The notes beneath the pieces were generated by a model. It was not told where the DNA came from. It searched no databases and saw only the letters and a list, made by a program, of their open reading frames with translations. DNA of 64,000 nt from Butyrivibrio proteoclasticus P6B7 (GTDB lineage Bacteria > Bacillota > Clostridia > Lachnospirales > Lachnospiraceae). Shown here in pieces: positions 1 through 9,721 of this stretch (its first letter is position 1; every line of letters starts with the position of its first letter). The position numbers were made by a program, and so were the translations under genes. Location: contig NZ_JHWL01000003.1 in the NCBI RefSeq assembly GCF_000622085.1, positions 62,001 through 126,000 on the forward strand, in the 5' to 3' direction.

Positions 1-2687
1 TGTCTATCTGCAATTCTTGTATGAAGCGCCAGAATTCCCAGGTTGTCGATGGTGTACTCTCTCTCAAGAGCATACTGCTTGGCATATGCCACAAGGGAAT
101 CATCATCAAGGGCTTCAATATCTACTCTTACGTTAAAACTCTGCTTAAGAGATGGGTTCTTATCAAGGAATTTGTCCATATCTTCCTTGGTGTCTTCCAT
201 AACGATGATAAGGCCCTTATTCTCTTCCTGAAGAATCTTGATAAGCTCGCTTACTGTCTCTGCCTCAAGGTCAGCTGCTCTCTGGATGATAAGAGCACCA
301 TTTGCAAGCTTCTCAAAGATGCTGGCAGTACTCTTCTTGTTCAGAGTATTAGCTGTTATCTTGGCAACCTTTCCGCTGAAGTTGGAATCTGAAACCTGCA
401 TAGCCTTAATAAGTCCCTTGGCAAGGTTAACTGTTCCTGCCCCCTCTTCACCGGTTACAATTGCGTTGCCACTGAAGGCATCCATGCTCATATTGTCTAT
501 GGCATTGATGATCTGTCTTCTTGATTTCTTATGATGAATATATGGTCCAAAGAGCTCTTTCTCCTCAGGAGTCATTGTTCTAACTCGTTCCTCGAGCTCT
601 CTGTTGCCAATGTGATGCGGCTGTTTTTCTTTATTCTCTTTCTTAGCTTTAGCAGGCTCTTCTGGCTTAGCGGATTCCTCTGCTTCTTCTGTATCTGAAT
701 CCTCTGCCTTCTCTAAGTCTTCTGCCTTTTCTGAATCGGATTCCTCTACGTCACCCTGATCCTCAGATTCTTCCGCCTCTTCGTCCTCTGGAGTCTCAGG
801 CTCTGAATTATCTGTAGGCTCCACAGAGTCTTCGCTTTCTTCTGTATCTTCTGATGCTTCGGTTACTTCTTCTGTATCCTCTGCATCTTCAACATCTTCT
901 ACAGGAGTATCTACTGACTCTTCTGATTCTGCTGCCTTTTCTTCAGATTCAGTCTCTTCTACTGCTGCCTCTGTTTCTGCGGTTTCAAGAGTGATGTCAT
1001 CGTCCATGTCATCATCTGGAATCTCTTCCATTGGGATAAGTCCTTCTCTTTCTATGGTCTCATCCACTGCTGCAGCGATTACATCATCACTCTTAACAGA
1101 CCAGTCTCCTCTTCCAGAAGCCTTGTCATGTCTTTCCTTCTTAAGAGCGTCAGAGATAGACTTCTCGATCTTTTCCTGAAGACCTTCCTTACGCTGCTGA
1201 TCATAATCAGCAAACATGTTGCCTGTCTCATCAGCAACTCTCTTCTTAACTCTTTCAAGCTGCTTCTGCTGCTGGTCCTTTTTAAACTGTTCCCAGTTGT
1301 TCATATAATCAGCAATGCTGATCTGTCCAGTGATCTGCTTCTCAACCTCTGGCTCAGTCTCAACTGCCATACTGATCTGTCCGTCGTATTCCTGAGAAAG
1401 GATCTTCTCAAAGTGGGTTGGCATCTGATAGTTGGCGTTTGGATGAATGACTGCTCCAGGCACTTCATCCTCAAGAGGCTTATTCTCATAGACCACACCA
1501 GTCTGGGATCCAAGAATTGGCCCATTTCCGCCATATTTAATATCAATGCCAAGCTCAGGCTGGGTGTCGTCATCTCCAATAACCTCTTTAAGGCCCTCTG
1601 CGAGCGCCTCCTGAAGGTTCATGGTGTTAAACGCGCTGACATCTACTGATGGTTCCTTGATCTCACTTATATGAGGATAAACAATATTGTCCTCTGAAGC
1701 CTCTGGCTCTGAATCTGCAGTCACATCACCTGTTACTGCTCCAATCTCTCTCATACCATCGCCAACATAGGTATCCTCATAAACAGGATCCTCTGGGACT
1801 GGCTCTTCATATGTCTGTTCTTCGTAAACAGGCTCCTGATAAACTGGTTCCTGATATACAGGCTCTTCTGACACAGGCGCTGCCTTGGCAGTATCTCTGG
1901 TCATATTGTATTCTCTGATCACTTCATCTGTGATAGGAGGCATCTCTTTTGTAGGCTGCTTAGGCTCTACTGGAGCATCTAAATCCTCAACTACCAGAGT
2001 TTCCTCTGCCTCTTGTGCAGGTTCTTGTTCTTCCTGAACCGGCTGCTGGCTTGCTGAAACGAATCCACCGTGATTCTCTTTATAGCGGACATATCTATCC
2101 TGCTGCTCTGGAGAAAGTGGTTCATGAAGAGCCTTAAGCTCCAATGCCTTCATGACATATCTTCCGTCCCCAAACCAAAGGAACATTTCATCACATTCTT
2201 CAATGCACTCAGTAGTAAGGCCTACCCTATGATAAAGGTATGCCAGCTCATATGCCCATCTTTCTGTATAATCGTGTTTTTTGAGTTCTTCAAGGACAGC
2301 TATTCGCTCTTCAAGACTTACTTCCTGTGCTTCGTAGAGCTTATACTGCAAGATGTATCTGCCCGTATCTCTTGGGGCGATTCTTACGAATTCTTTATAA
2401 TACTCGACAGCCTGTACGAACTCGCCCATTTTAATTGCAAGTTCACAAAGAGAATAGACGATTGCTCTTCCTGTGGGATGTCTGTCATAGGCCATAAGCA
2501 GAACATCTCTACTTTCCTCATATCGTCTATTTATCTTGTACAGGTCACTTATTTTACACAACATGGTAACGTTTTTAACACGTTTCCAGTCGATTGTATC
2601 AGCAATTTTAACTGCTTCGGCAAATCTGCCTTCCCCAATCAAAGCCTTAATTTCATCGGCTCGAATTCTGTATTCGACTTTATCCAA
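1..2687 (-). CDS. TPR / acidic-linker / degenerate AAA-like protein (partial at the left edge)
   Basis: A single open frame runs from a TTG at 2687 off the left edge (895 codons seen). The start is chosen because GAGGTGGGG sits just upstream; GTG at 2696 is the alternative. Residues 1 to about 170 look like helical TPR-type repeats. A disordered segment follows, with repeated [10 protein letters not shown] units near residues 273-304 and a long Glu/Ser/Asp-rich stretch near 560-680. From about residue 695 the sequence resembles the CbxX/SpoVK type of AAA+ domain, but the P-loop reads [10 protein letters not shown] (no GK[ST]) and the Walker B region reads ALIIQRA (no DE), so ATP hydrolysis looks unlikely. 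Function unknown; a scaffold role is inference. The family match is from pattern only. Confidence 0.75.
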   Translation of the reverse strand, partial: MDKVEYRIRADEIKALIGEGRFAEAVKIADTIDWKRVKNVTMLCKISDLYKINRRYEESRDVLLMAYDRHPTGRAIVYSLCELAIKMGEFVQAVEYYKEFVRIAPRDTGRYILQYKLYEAQEVSLEERIAVLEELKKHDYTERWAYELAYLYHRVGLTTECIEECDEMFLWFGDGRYVMKALELKALHEPLSPEQQDRYVRYKENHGGFVSASQQPVQEEQEPAQEAEETLVVEDLDAPVEPKQPTKEMPPITDEVIREYNMTRDTAKAAPVSEEPVYQEPVYQEPVYEEQTYEEPVPEDPVYEDTYVGDGMREIGAVTGDVTADSEPEASEDNIVYPHISEIKEPSVDVSAFNTMNLQEALAEGLKEVIGDDDTQPELGIDIKYGGNGPILGSQTGVVYENKPLEDEVPGAVIHPNANYQMPTHFEKILSQEYDGQISMAVETEPEVEKQITGQISIADYMNNWEQFKKDQQQKQLERVKKRVADETGNMFADYDQQRKEGLQEKIEKSISDALKKERHDKASGRGDWSVKSDDVIAAAVDETIEREGLIPMEEIPDDDMDDDITLETAETEAAVEETESEEKAAESEESVDTPVEDVEDAEDTEEVTEASEDTEESEDSVEPTDNSEPETPEDEEAEESEDQGDVEESDSEKAEDLEKAEDSDTEEAEESAKPEEPAKAKKENKEKQPHHIGNRELEERVRTMTPEEKELFGPYIHHKKSRRQIINAIDNMSMDAFSGNAIVTGEEGAGTVNLAKGLIKAMQVSDSNFSGKVAKITANTLNKKSTASIFEKLANGALIIQRAADLEAETVSELIKILQEENKGLIIVMEDTKEDMDKFLDKNPSLKQSFNVRVDIEALDDDSLVAYAKQYALEREYTIDNLGILALHTRIADR

Positions 2688-2745
2688 AATCCCCACCTCT
2701 TTGGTGCTTTACTACTATATCTAGTGTTTAGTTTAACATAGCACC

Positions 2746-3606
2746 TTACCTTTGTAAAATATCTGAAAGGGCTGCAAACTGCTCAAGACTAAGCACTTCG
2801 CCCCTTACTTTTTCATCAAGTCCCATTTCAAGCAGCGCATCAACAACTTGTTGTCTGGACACCTTTAATGCCGGGTTGTTTGCAAGAGAATTAGACAAAG
2901 TCTTTCTCCTTTGATTAAATGCAGTCCTGATGATTTCAAACATATATTTATCATCCTGTACTTCTACAGGTCTTTCTTCATATCGCTCAAGCCTTACCAC
3001 AGCAGAACCAACATTGGGCTGAGGAATAAAGCTGCTTGGAGGAACATCCATCACAGCCTCTGCCTTAGCGTAGAAACCAACAGCCAGTGACAATGAACCA
3101 TAATCCTTATTTCCAGGTCCCATGACCATTCTGTCAGCCACTTCCTTCTGAACCATTACAGTCACGCTCTCGATAGGCGCTCCACTTTCAAATAGCTTCA
3201 TGATGATTGGAGTTGTGATGTAGTAAGGAAGATTAGCTACTACCTTTATAGGCTTGTTGTCATTGTACTTAGCTACAATCTCTCCAATATCCACTTTAAG
3301 GATATCTTCATTTATGATTGTCACATTGTTATAGTCCGAGAGGGTGTGATCAAGAACAGGCAAAAGAGATCTGTCTATTTCCACAGCTATTACTCTCTTG
3401 GCACTTTCTGCAAGATACTGTGTAAGACTTCCAATTCCTGGTCCAATCTCAAGGACACAGTCATTGTCAGTGACCTTTGAAGCCTCAACTATTCCCGCAA
3501 GAACATTTGAATCTATAAGAAAGTTCTGGCCAAACTTCTTCTTGGCGCTCATATTAAACTTGGCAAGTACCTCTTTGGTACGGGCACTGTTTCCTAAATA
3601 TGCCAT
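2746..3606 (-). CDS. rsmA: 16S rRNA (adenine-1518/1519 N6)-dimethyltransferase RsmA/KsgA
   Basis: This 286-residue protein has the usual length for KsgA/RsmA, which dimethylates two adjacent adenosines in helix 45 of 16S rRNA late in 30S assembly. The N-terminal FGQNFL motif (25-30) precedes the SAM-binding motif VLEIGPGIGS at 51-60. The catalytic motif NLPYY lies at 125-129, followed by the C-terminal helical domain with FNQRRKTL. It sits 12 bases downstream of the TatD nuclease gene on the same strand, a pairing common in Firmicutes, so the two are probably cotranscribed. Confident assignment. Confidence 0.97.
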   Translation of the reverse strand: MAYLGNSARTKEVLAKFNMSAKKKFGQNFLIDSNVLAGIVEASKVTDNDCVLEIGPGIGSLTQYLAESAKRVIAVEIDRSLLPVLDHTLSDYNNVTIINEDILKVDIGEIVAKYNDNKPIKVVANLPYYITTPIIMKLFESGAPIESVTVMVQKEVADRMVMGPGNKDYGSLSLAVGFYAKAEAVMDVPPSSFIPQPNVGSAVVRLERYEERPVEVQDDKYMFEIIRTAFNQRRKTLSNSLANNPALKVSRQQVVDALLEMGLDEKVRGEVLSLEQFAALSDILQR

Positions 3607-3618
3607 AGCATATCTCCT

Positions 3619-4383
3619 TTATAATCCATAAAACCTTAATGCGTTATTATAAGTCACGTCCATGACTTCCTCTTTAGAAATGCCCTTGATATCTGCAATA
3701 GCCTCTACCACATAGGGTAAGAATAAAGAGCTATTTCTTTTTCCTCTATAAGGCTCTGGCGCAAGATAAGGACAATCTGTCTCAAGAAGGATCTTATCAA
3801 GGGGAAGATCTGCGACTGTTTCCTTTAGCTTTTTACCATTTTTGAAGGTAATAACACCGCCTACTCCAATGTAAAAGCCCATGTCTGCGCATATTCTTGC
3901 TATTTCCTTGGAATATGAAAAGCAGTGAACAACGCCGCCTATTTCCTCTGCCTTTTGCTCTTTCATGATGCGAAGGGTATCTTCTGCCGCTTCTCTTGAA
4001 TGAATCACTACTGGCTTATGTTCTTCTCTTGCAAGACTGAGCTGTCTAGAAAACCAATGCTGCTGAAGCTCTCTAGATGGCTCAGGCCAATGATAATCTA
4101 GACCAATCTCTCCGATGGCTACGCACTTTGGTTTTCTACTCATAATGCGCAGTTCTTCGAGCTTATCATCATTAAGTTCCTCAACCTCACTTGGATGAAC
4201 GCCAACGACAGCATAAATAAAATCGTATTTCTCTGAAAGCAAAAGAGCTTCCTTACTTGAAGCCATGCTTGCTCCAATATCGGCAATTCTCTCGATGCCA
4301 TTCTCTTTCATCTGTGATAAAAGAGCTTCTCTATCTGCGTCAAATTGCTCATCATCATAATGAGCATGTGTATCAAAAATCAT
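3619..4383 (-). CDS. tatD: TatD family metal-dependent DNase
   Basis: This 254-residue protein is a TIM-barrel metal hydrolase of the TatD/YcfH type. The N-terminal DTHAHYDD supplies the HxH metal ligands (residues 6 and 8), GEIGLDYH carries the bridging Glu, VIHSREA and VVHCFSY supply further His ligands, and LLETDCPYLAP near the C terminus carries the catalytic Asp. TatD enzymes have 3'-5' exonuclease activity on DNA and act in repair; some relatives deacylate D-aminoacyl-tRNA, so the exact substrate is not fixed by sequence. It probably heads a two-gene unit with rsmA. Confidence 0.93.
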   Translation of the reverse strand: MIFDTHAHYDDEQFDADREALLSQMKENGIERIADIGASMASSKEALLLSEKYDFIYAVVGVHPSEVEELNDDKLEELRIMSRKPKCVAIGEIGLDYHWPEPSRELQQHWFSRQLSLAREEHKPVVIHSREAAEDTLRIMKEQKAEEIGGVVHCFSYSKEIARICADMGFYIGVGGVITFKNGKKLKETVADLPLDKILLETDCPYLAPEPYRGKRNSSLFLPYVVEAIADIKGISKEEVMDVTYNNALRFYGL

Positions 4384-4503
4384 TTTTTACTCCAAAAACT
4401 CAAAAAAGTATTCCGACCAATAAAGAATAACATAAAAAAATACTCGTGAAAACCGCATAAACACTGAATTCTAAAATTTTTTTAATTTTTTTCAAAAAAA
4501 AGC

Positions 4504-4532
4504 TTGCATTTCTCTTTTTGACGTAGTAATAT
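4504..4532 (+). promoter_or_regulatory. Promoter of tRNA-Lys
   Basis: TTGCAT (4504-4509) and TAATAT (4527-4532) are separated by 17 bases. The pair lies about 55 bases before the tRNA, just after an A/T-rich stretch that could act as an UP element. Read directly from the sequence. Confidence 0.75.
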
Positions 4533-4587
4533 ATCACTTGTCGTTAAGACACGGGCACGAAAGAAACGCCCACTGAATATTGTAAAT

Positions 4588-4660
4588 GCGCTGCTAGCTC
4601 AGTTGGTAGAGCACCTGACTCTTAATCAGGTTGTCCAGGGTTCGAGACCCTGGCAGCGCA
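4588..4660 (+). tRNA. tRNA-Lys (anticodon CTT)
   Basis: The 73-base cloverleaf has acceptor strands GCGCTGC (4588-4594) and GCAGCGC (4653-4659) with discriminator A. The D arm contains AGCTCAGTTGGTAGAGC, the anticodon stem CCTGA/TCAGG encloses loop CTCTTAA with anticodon CTT (reads AAG), and the T arm contains GGTTCGAGACC. The 3' CCA is not encoded. It lies alone between two minus-strand genes. Confidence 0.97.
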
Positions 4661-4665
4661 CGCCG

Positions 4666-4710
4666 AGTACTGTTTTCGTAGGTATATCCTATGGGGATGG
4701 TACTTTTTTT
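4666..4710 (+). terminator. Probable intrinsic terminator after tRNA-Lys
   Basis: Imperfect nested arms (AGTAC at 4666-4670 with GTACT at 4700-4704, and an inner TAGG/CCTA pair) end in a run of seven T. The stem is weak, so this is a moderate call. Confidence 0.45.
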
Positions 4711-4784
4711 GTGTGTAAATTGAGCCATGCACAAGCGGAGCTGTTCCGAGTCTGTCGGCATGGATCAATTTCTTCACCACCCAC

Positions 4785-5342
4785 TTACTTCATCATCAGC
4801 TCATTCTCATGATCCCGTAGCCATTTTCTTCTCTCTTTATAATCAGGGATCACCTTTTCCACTTCAGCCCAGAACCTTTCAGAATGGTTCATCTCTTTTC
4901 TATGACAAAGCTCATGGACAACCACATAATCAATTATCTCCTCCGGAGCATTCATAAGCAGACAGTTAAAGTTAAGGTTTCCCTTAGAAGAACAGCTTCC
5001 CCATCTGCTCTTTTGTATTCTAATGGTTATTCTTCCGTAGTTAACACCTATTTCCTTTGAAAAACGATCTACCTTAGGCGGTAATATCCTTTTTGCCTTA
5101 TCCACAAAAACCTTGATATCCAGTTCATTAAACTCTTGTTTCTGAGCGCTGTTATTTTGTCTTTCCTGCATCTTTTTAAGGCTTCTTGTTATCCAGTCGG
5201 ACTTTTCCCCAAGAAACTTATTGATTTCCTTTTCTGGCATTCTTAATGGAGCTCTTACTATGACCCTTAAATCCTTGGTCACTTCTATTGCTAATGTTCT
5301 TCTTTTGCTGCGTATTAGTTCTATATTCAATGGCATCTCCAA
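4785..5342 (-). CDS. YgjP/SprT-type M48-like zinc metallopeptidase domain protein
   Basis: This 185-residue protein carries the zinc-binding motif HELCH at 143-147, followed by NHSERFW, which supplies the third ligand in this family (formerly DUF45, now YgjP-like metallopeptidase). The preceding RWGSCSSKGNL motif is diagnostic of the family. Members are usually found as small stand-alone proteins, and the substrate is unknown. No signal peptide is seen, so it should be cytoplasmic. It lies alone between tRNA-Lys and the end of the suf operon. Confidence 0.88.
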   Translation of the reverse strand: MEMPLNIELIRSKRRTLAIEVTKDLRVIVRAPLRMPEKEINKFLGEKSDWITRSLKKMQERQNNSAQKQEFNELDIKVFVDKAKRILPPKVDRFSKEIGVNYGRITIRIQKSRWGSCSSKGNLNFNCLLMNAPEEIIDYVVVHELCHRKEMNHSERFWAEVEKVIPDYKERRKWLRDHENELMMK

Positions 5343-5351
5343 TTCTTATGC

Positions 5352-5381
5352 AAAAAACTCGGTGGAAAGTTATCCACCGAG
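5352..5381 (-). terminator. Intrinsic terminator of the suf operon
   Basis: On the minus strand a perfect 9-bp stem (CTCGGTGGA / TCCACCGAG) with a six-base loop is followed by TTTTTTG. It lies downstream of sufU and just upstream of the metallopeptidase start. Confidence 0.9.
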
Positions 5382-5418
5382 CGTTTCATTTTTCAGATAT
5401 TTATCCACAAAGAATTTA

Positions 5419-5868
5419 TTATTTATCCCCTGTAGCCTTCTCAGGGTGCTCAAGCATCTCCTGCATTGTATGCCAACCAAGAACAGCACATTTAACTCGC
5501 GCAGGCATATGAGCCACATCCTGGAGTGCTGCTGCCTCATCAAGAGCCTCAAGACTCTCTTCATCGGTAATCTCGCCCTTGATCATTCCCATGAATGTTC
5601 CAGCAAGCTTAATTGCTTCTTCTTTGTTCTTACCAATAATCTGATCTGCCATCATATCAACAGATGCCTGTGAAATAGCGCATCCGCTTCCATCGTATGA
5701 TGCATCTGTGATTACTCCGTTCTCAATCTTAAGAGAAAGGGTAATATCATCACCACAACTTGGATTAACTCCGCGGAGTACCAGATCAGGATTCTCCATA
5801 ACCTTCTTGTGAACTGGATGTAAATTGTGTTCATTTACAATTTCACGATATAACTGTTTAAGCTCCAT
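5419..5868 (-). CDS. sufU: SufU-like Fe-S assembly / zinc-dependent sulfur relay protein
   Basis: This 149-residue NifU-N/SufU-type protein has the three conserved cysteines at 38 (NPSCGDD), 63 (GSGCAIS) and 127 (VKCAVLGWHT). In Firmicutes, SufU uses bound zinc to accept persulfide sulfur from the desulfurase SufS and hands it to the SufBCD scaffold. The gene starts 11 bases inside the end of sufS, which indicates translational coupling, and it is the last gene of the operon. The length and the extra segment between the second and third cysteines agree with SufU rather than IscU. Confidence 0.95.
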   Translation of the reverse strand: MELKQLYREIVNEHNLHPVHKKVMENPDLVLRGVNPSCGDDITLSLKIENGVITDASYDGSGCAISQASVDMMADQIIGKNKEEAIKLAGTFMGMIKGEITDEESLEALDEAAALQDVAHMPARVKCAVLGWHTMQEMLEHPEKATGDK

Positions 5869-7078
5869 AGCCCATAACCTCTCTTACCTTTGAAAGCTTG
5901 TCCAAAAATCTCTCTACTTCCTCTTCAGTGTTGTAGAAGTAGACACTGGCCCTTGCCGTTGAACCAGCACCAATAAACTGCATCAGTGGCTGTGCACAAT
6001 GATGTCCTGCCCTAATACATATTTTATCATCATTTAGTACAGATGACATATCATGTGGGTGAACTCCATCCATTGTAAATGTAACAATACCACAGTGCTT
6101 CTTGGGATCCTTTGGTCCATATACTTTGATATATGGCATTTTAGCAAGACCTTCCATCAAAAGAGTGGTGAGCTTTTCTTCTCTCTCTTTAATAAAATCA
6201 AAGCCAATATTCTGAATATAATCAATAGCTGCCTTAAGACCTACTGCATCACCAGCATTTACTGTTCCAGCCTCGAACTTATGTGGAAGCTCAGCGTATG
6301 TCGCATCTTCTCTTGTGACATACTCGATCATCTCTCCACCAGTAAGAAATGGCTGCATATTTTCAAGTAGTTCTAGTCTGCCATACAGTGCGCCAATTCC
6401 CATAGGTGCCAGCATCTTGTGTCCAGAAAAAGCAAAGAAATCTGCACCAAGATCTTTGACATTAACTTCCATATGTGGAGTTGACTGAGCGCCATCAACA
6501 ACGACGATAGCGCCCTTTTCGTGAGCATATTCAGCGATTTCCTTAACAGGGTTTGTTACACCCATTACGTTAGATACGTGTCCTACAGCAACAATTTTTG
6601 CCTTATCTGTGATCTTTGAAGTATACTCATCCTTTGAGATAAAGCCCTCTTCGTCTGGCTCTAAGAAAACAAGCTTAGCTTTTTTCTTTTTGGCTACCAT
6701 CTGCCATGGAAGCAAATTGCTGTGGTGCTCCATAACAGTAACGACAATCTCATCTCCCTCATTTACATTATCCATTCCGTAACTATAAGCCACAAGGTTA
6801 AGGGATTCTGTTGTATTTCTGGTAAAAATAATCTCCTCAGGCTTTACATTTCCAATAAACGCAGCAACAGCTTTTCTGGCATTCTCATATTCTTCTGTTG
6901 CTCCCATGCTCCAGTCATACAGACCACGAAGCGGGTTAGCATTTGTTGTTTTATAAAAAGAGGAAACTGCCTCAAGGACCTGTCTTGGTCTCTGAGATGT
7001 TGCCGCATTGTCAAAATATACATACTCGCCGGCATTTATTATTTCAAAATCCTTGCGAATCTCGTCTATAGTAGCCAT
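5858..7078 (-). CDS. sufS: Cysteine desulfurase SufS
   Basis: This 406-residue PLP enzyme removes sulfur from cysteine to form a protein-bound persulfide for Fe-S cluster assembly. It has the group II (SufS/CsdA) signature: the PLP lysine in FSGHKMLAPMG and the active-site cysteine in RAGHHCAQP, with the motif YFDNAATSQRP near the N terminus. It lies 21 bases after sufD and overlaps sufU by 11 bases. The start follows an AAGGAG-type ribosome binding site. Confidence 0.97.
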   Translation of the reverse strand: MATIDEIRKDFEIINAGEYVYFDNAATSQRPRQVLEAVSSFYKTTNANPLRGLYDWSMGATEEYENARKAVAAFIGNVKPEEIIFTRNTTESLNLVAYSYGMDNVNEGDEIVVTVMEHHSNLLPWQMVAKKKKAKLVFLEPDEEGFISKDEYTSKITDKAKIVAVGHVSNVMGVTNPVKEIAEYAHEKGAIVVVDGAQSTPHMEVNVKDLGADFFAFSGHKMLAPMGIGALYGRLELLENMQPFLTGGEMIEYVTREDATYAELPHKFEAGTVNAGDAVGLKAAIDYIQNIGFDFIKEREEKLTTLLMEGLAKMPYIKVYGPKDPKKHCGIVTFTMDGVHPHDMSSVLNDDKICIRAGHHCAQPLMQFIGAGSTARASVYFYNTEEEVERFLDKLSKVREVMGYGA

Positions 7079-7099
7079 TAAATCTCCTTCTAGCGCAAA

Positions 7100-8269
7100 T
7101 TATACTATGCCCTGAATAAAATAAATTACCTTCTGCATAAGCTCAGGATCAGGAATCATTCTGGCAACGCTCTCAAGTCTTGCCTTGATCATGATGCGCT
7201 TTGCCTCTTCCTCGTCAATTCCTCTTGTCTGCATGTAGAAAAGAAGATCTTCCCCAAGCTGTCCAATAGTTGCTCCGTGTCTTCCATCTACGTCTTCTTC
7301 CTGACAAAGAATGACTGGCATAGTACGATTAACAACATTATCACTAAGAAGAAGTGTGTCCTCCTGCTCATCTCCAGCAGATCCAGAACTTCCATTTTTA
7401 AAATCAATGGTAAATCTAAGTGTCTTTTTGGCTTCTCCCATCAAAACACCCTTAAACTGCATAAGTGCATTAGTCTTCTTTCCTCTATGATCAGCCACAT
7501 AGTTAATATCAAGCTCGTGATCATCTCTTGAAAGATATGCAATATTGCTGTTAAAATCTGCTTCCTTTTCAGAAAGGTTAATATAACAGCCATTCCATGC
7601 TTTATAAGCACCAAGTTCAACTGCAATTACATTGATAGCACCCTTTTCAAAGCAGGCACCACCCATATCGTCAAAATGTAAAAATCCGTTACCAAGAAGC
7701 TGTGATTTTACGATGTTGACCTTAGCACCTTCCTCAGCAAGAATTCTTGTACTGATTCCAAGAAAACCTGACGCATCCTTATCTGAGTTGTAGTCCATGA
7801 TAAGTGTGATCTCTGAATTCTTCTTAGCATGAATTACCTGGGCAGAGACATTTCCATCTCCATCCTTAAGGTCATAGTGAAGAACCAAAGGCTCTGAAAC
7901 CTTAACGCCTTCATCCACTGTGTAGATATCAGCCTTGGCAGAAACCTCTGTCATAAACTCATCCACATCTATGCCCATTCCAGTTCTGAGGACCTGATCC
8001 TTATCTCTATAGGATGTATCACCATTTGGATCTCCAGGAACTCCAGTGGTTACCTGGATTCTTTCTTTGTAGGCTCTAAATACTTCTCCAGCCTTTTCGA
8101 AATCAACGCTACTTTCTACAGTTACTCCGGCTGGAACAACATTAAGCTTTGGTGACTCAAAAGAATCTATTCTGATATCTGAAGCTAATATAGTACTGTC
8201 ATTAAGTCTTAAAAAATTATAGGTAAGAACAGGCAGTACATTAACCTTCATGTTTAAATCTTTATTCAT
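7100..8269 (-). CDS. sufD: Fe-S cluster assembly scaffold protein SufD
   Basis: This 389-residue SufB/SufD-family protein shows the beta-helix core and the C-terminal pattern DGRHGATIGQL followed by a helical tail (DEEEAKRIMIKARLE). The shorter length and position after sufB indicate SufD, the non-cluster-binding partner in the SufBC2D scaffold. It lies 15 bases after sufB and 21 before sufS. SufD orthologues diverge strongly, so the assignment rests on the family fold plus operon position. Confidence 0.93.
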   Translation of the reverse strand: MNKDLNMKVNVLPVLTYNFLRLNDSTILASDIRIDSFESPKLNVVPAGVTVESSVDFEKAGEVFRAYKERIQVTTGVPGDPNGDTSYRDKDQVLRTGMGIDVDEFMTEVSAKADIYTVDEGVKVSEPLVLHYDLKDGDGNVSAQVIHAKKNSEITLIMDYNSDKDASGFLGISTRILAEEGAKVNIVKSQLLGNGFLHFDDMGGACFEKGAINVIAVELGAYKAWNGCYINLSEKEADFNSNIAYLSRDDHELDINYVADHRGKKTNALMQFKGVLMGEAKKTLRFTIDFKNGSSGSAGDEQEDTLLLSDNVVNRTMPVILCQEEDVDGRHGATIGQLGEDLLFYMQTRGIDEEEAKRIMIKARLESVARMIPDPELMQKVIYFIQGIV

Positions 8270-8284
8270 GTAACATGCTCCTTC

Positions 8285-9694
8285 TTAATGTCCGCTCATC
8301 TCGAGTTTGATAAGATTGTTCATCTCTACTGCATATTCAAGTGGAAGCTCCTTAGATACAGGATTTGCAAAGCCGCTTACGATCATAGCCTTTGCATCTT
8401 CCTCAGAAATTCCACGGGACATTAAATAAAATACTGCCTCATCGCTAATTCTACCAATCTTAGCCTCGTGTCCTACATCTGCATCGTTAGTACGAATATC
8501 CATAGCAGGAATAGTATCTGCTCTTGAAATACTATCAAGCATAAGTGAATCACAGGAAACAGATGCCTTCGCCTTCTTAGCACTATTCTGGATAACAACG
8601 CTACTTCTGTAGGTTCCTATACCACCGTCCTTAGAAATAGACTTAGTGGAGATAACAGAAGATGTCTTTTTACCCTGATGAACAACCTTGGCTCCAGTAT
8701 CAAGATTCTGGCCCTTACCAGCAAATGTGATACCTGTGAACTCCATCTTGGAATTGTCACCCTTAAGAATAGTCATAGGATAAAGGTATGATGTGTGGGA
8801 TCCGAAGGAACCTGATACCCACTCCATGATTCCATTCTCCTCAACAACAGCTCTTTTGGTGTTAAGGTTGTACATATTCTTAGACCAGTTCTCAATTGTT
8901 GAGTAACGAAGTCTTGCATTCTTTCCAACAAATAATTCTACGCAACCGGCATGGAGATTGGCTACGTTATACTTAGGGGCTGAACATCCTTCAATAAAGT
9001 GAAGATCTGCGCCTTCATCAACAATGATGAGAGTGTGCTCAAACTGACCAGCTCCTGCAGCATTAAGTCTAAAGTAGGACTGAAGTGGGATTTCCACCTT
9101 TACTCCCTTAGGCACATAAACAAATGATCCGCCTGACCAAACTGCTCCATGAAGAGCAGCAAATTTATGATCTGTAGGAGGAACAAGCTTCATAAAGTGT
9201 TCCTTGATCATATCTGCATATTCGCTTCTAAGGGCACTCTCAAGGTCTGTATAGATTACGCCCTGAGCAGCCACTTCATCTTTAACATTATGGTAAACAA
9301 GCTCTGAATCATACTGAGCTCCTACACCAGCTAAAGACTCACGTTCAGCCTGAGGAATACCAAGTCTTTCAAAAGTGTTCTTAATATCCTCTGGAACATC
9401 CTCCCACTTGCCCTTCATGTCAGACTTATGTCTAACATAGGAGGAGATTCTGTCCATATCCAGGCCTTCAATGCTTGGACCCCAATCTGGCATTTTGATC
9501 TCGTTATAGATATCAAGACATTTAAGTCTGAAATCTCTCATCCAATCAGGATCGTTCTTTTCCTCAGAAACCTTAAGTACTGTCTCCTTAGAGAGACCTT
9601 CCTTAAGTCTGTAGAAGTCCTGTTCATTCTCTACATCTTTAAAGTCATACATGCTGTGATCTATTTCATTCACAACCTGTTTATTCTCACTCAT
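8285..9694 (-). CDS. sufB: Fe-S cluster assembly scaffold protein SufB
   Basis: This 469-residue protein has the usual SufB length. It carries the signatures GVWSGGSFVYVPKG-like (here AVWSGGSFVYVPKG), HFIEGCSAPKYN and the C-terminal GHEAKIGRISDEAVFYLMSRG. SufB is the cluster-building subunit of SufBC2D, acting with SufC ATPase in the cytoplasm. It lies 27 bases after sufC. Confident. Confidence 0.97.
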   Translation of the reverse strand: MSENKQVVNEIDHSMYDFKDVENEQDFYRLKEGLSKETVLKVSEEKNDPDWMRDFRLKCLDIYNEIKMPDWGPSIEGLDMDRISSYVRHKSDMKGKWEDVPEDIKNTFERLGIPQAERESLAGVGAQYDSELVYHNVKDEVAAQGVIYTDLESALRSEYADMIKEHFMKLVPPTDHKFAALHGAVWSGGSFVYVPKGVKVEIPLQSYFRLNAAGAGQFEHTLIIVDEGADLHFIEGCSAPKYNVANLHAGCVELFVGKNARLRYSTIENWSKNMYNLNTKRAVVEENGIMEWVSGSFGSHTSYLYPMTILKGDNSKMEFTGITFAGKGQNLDTGAKVVHQGKKTSSVISTKSISKDGGIGTYRSSVVIQNSAKKAKASVSCDSLMLDSISRADTIPAMDIRTNDADVGHEAKIGRISDEAVFYLMSRGISEEDAKAMIVSGFANPVSKELPLEYAVEMNNLIKLEMSGH

Positions 9695-9721
9695 GTGTCA
9701 CTTTCCTCCAGGGATCTTTGA

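Noticed and set aside
5401..5409. Isolated perfect DnaA box downstream of sufU
   Set aside because: A single 9-mer is expected by chance about once in this much sequence; no cluster surrounds it.
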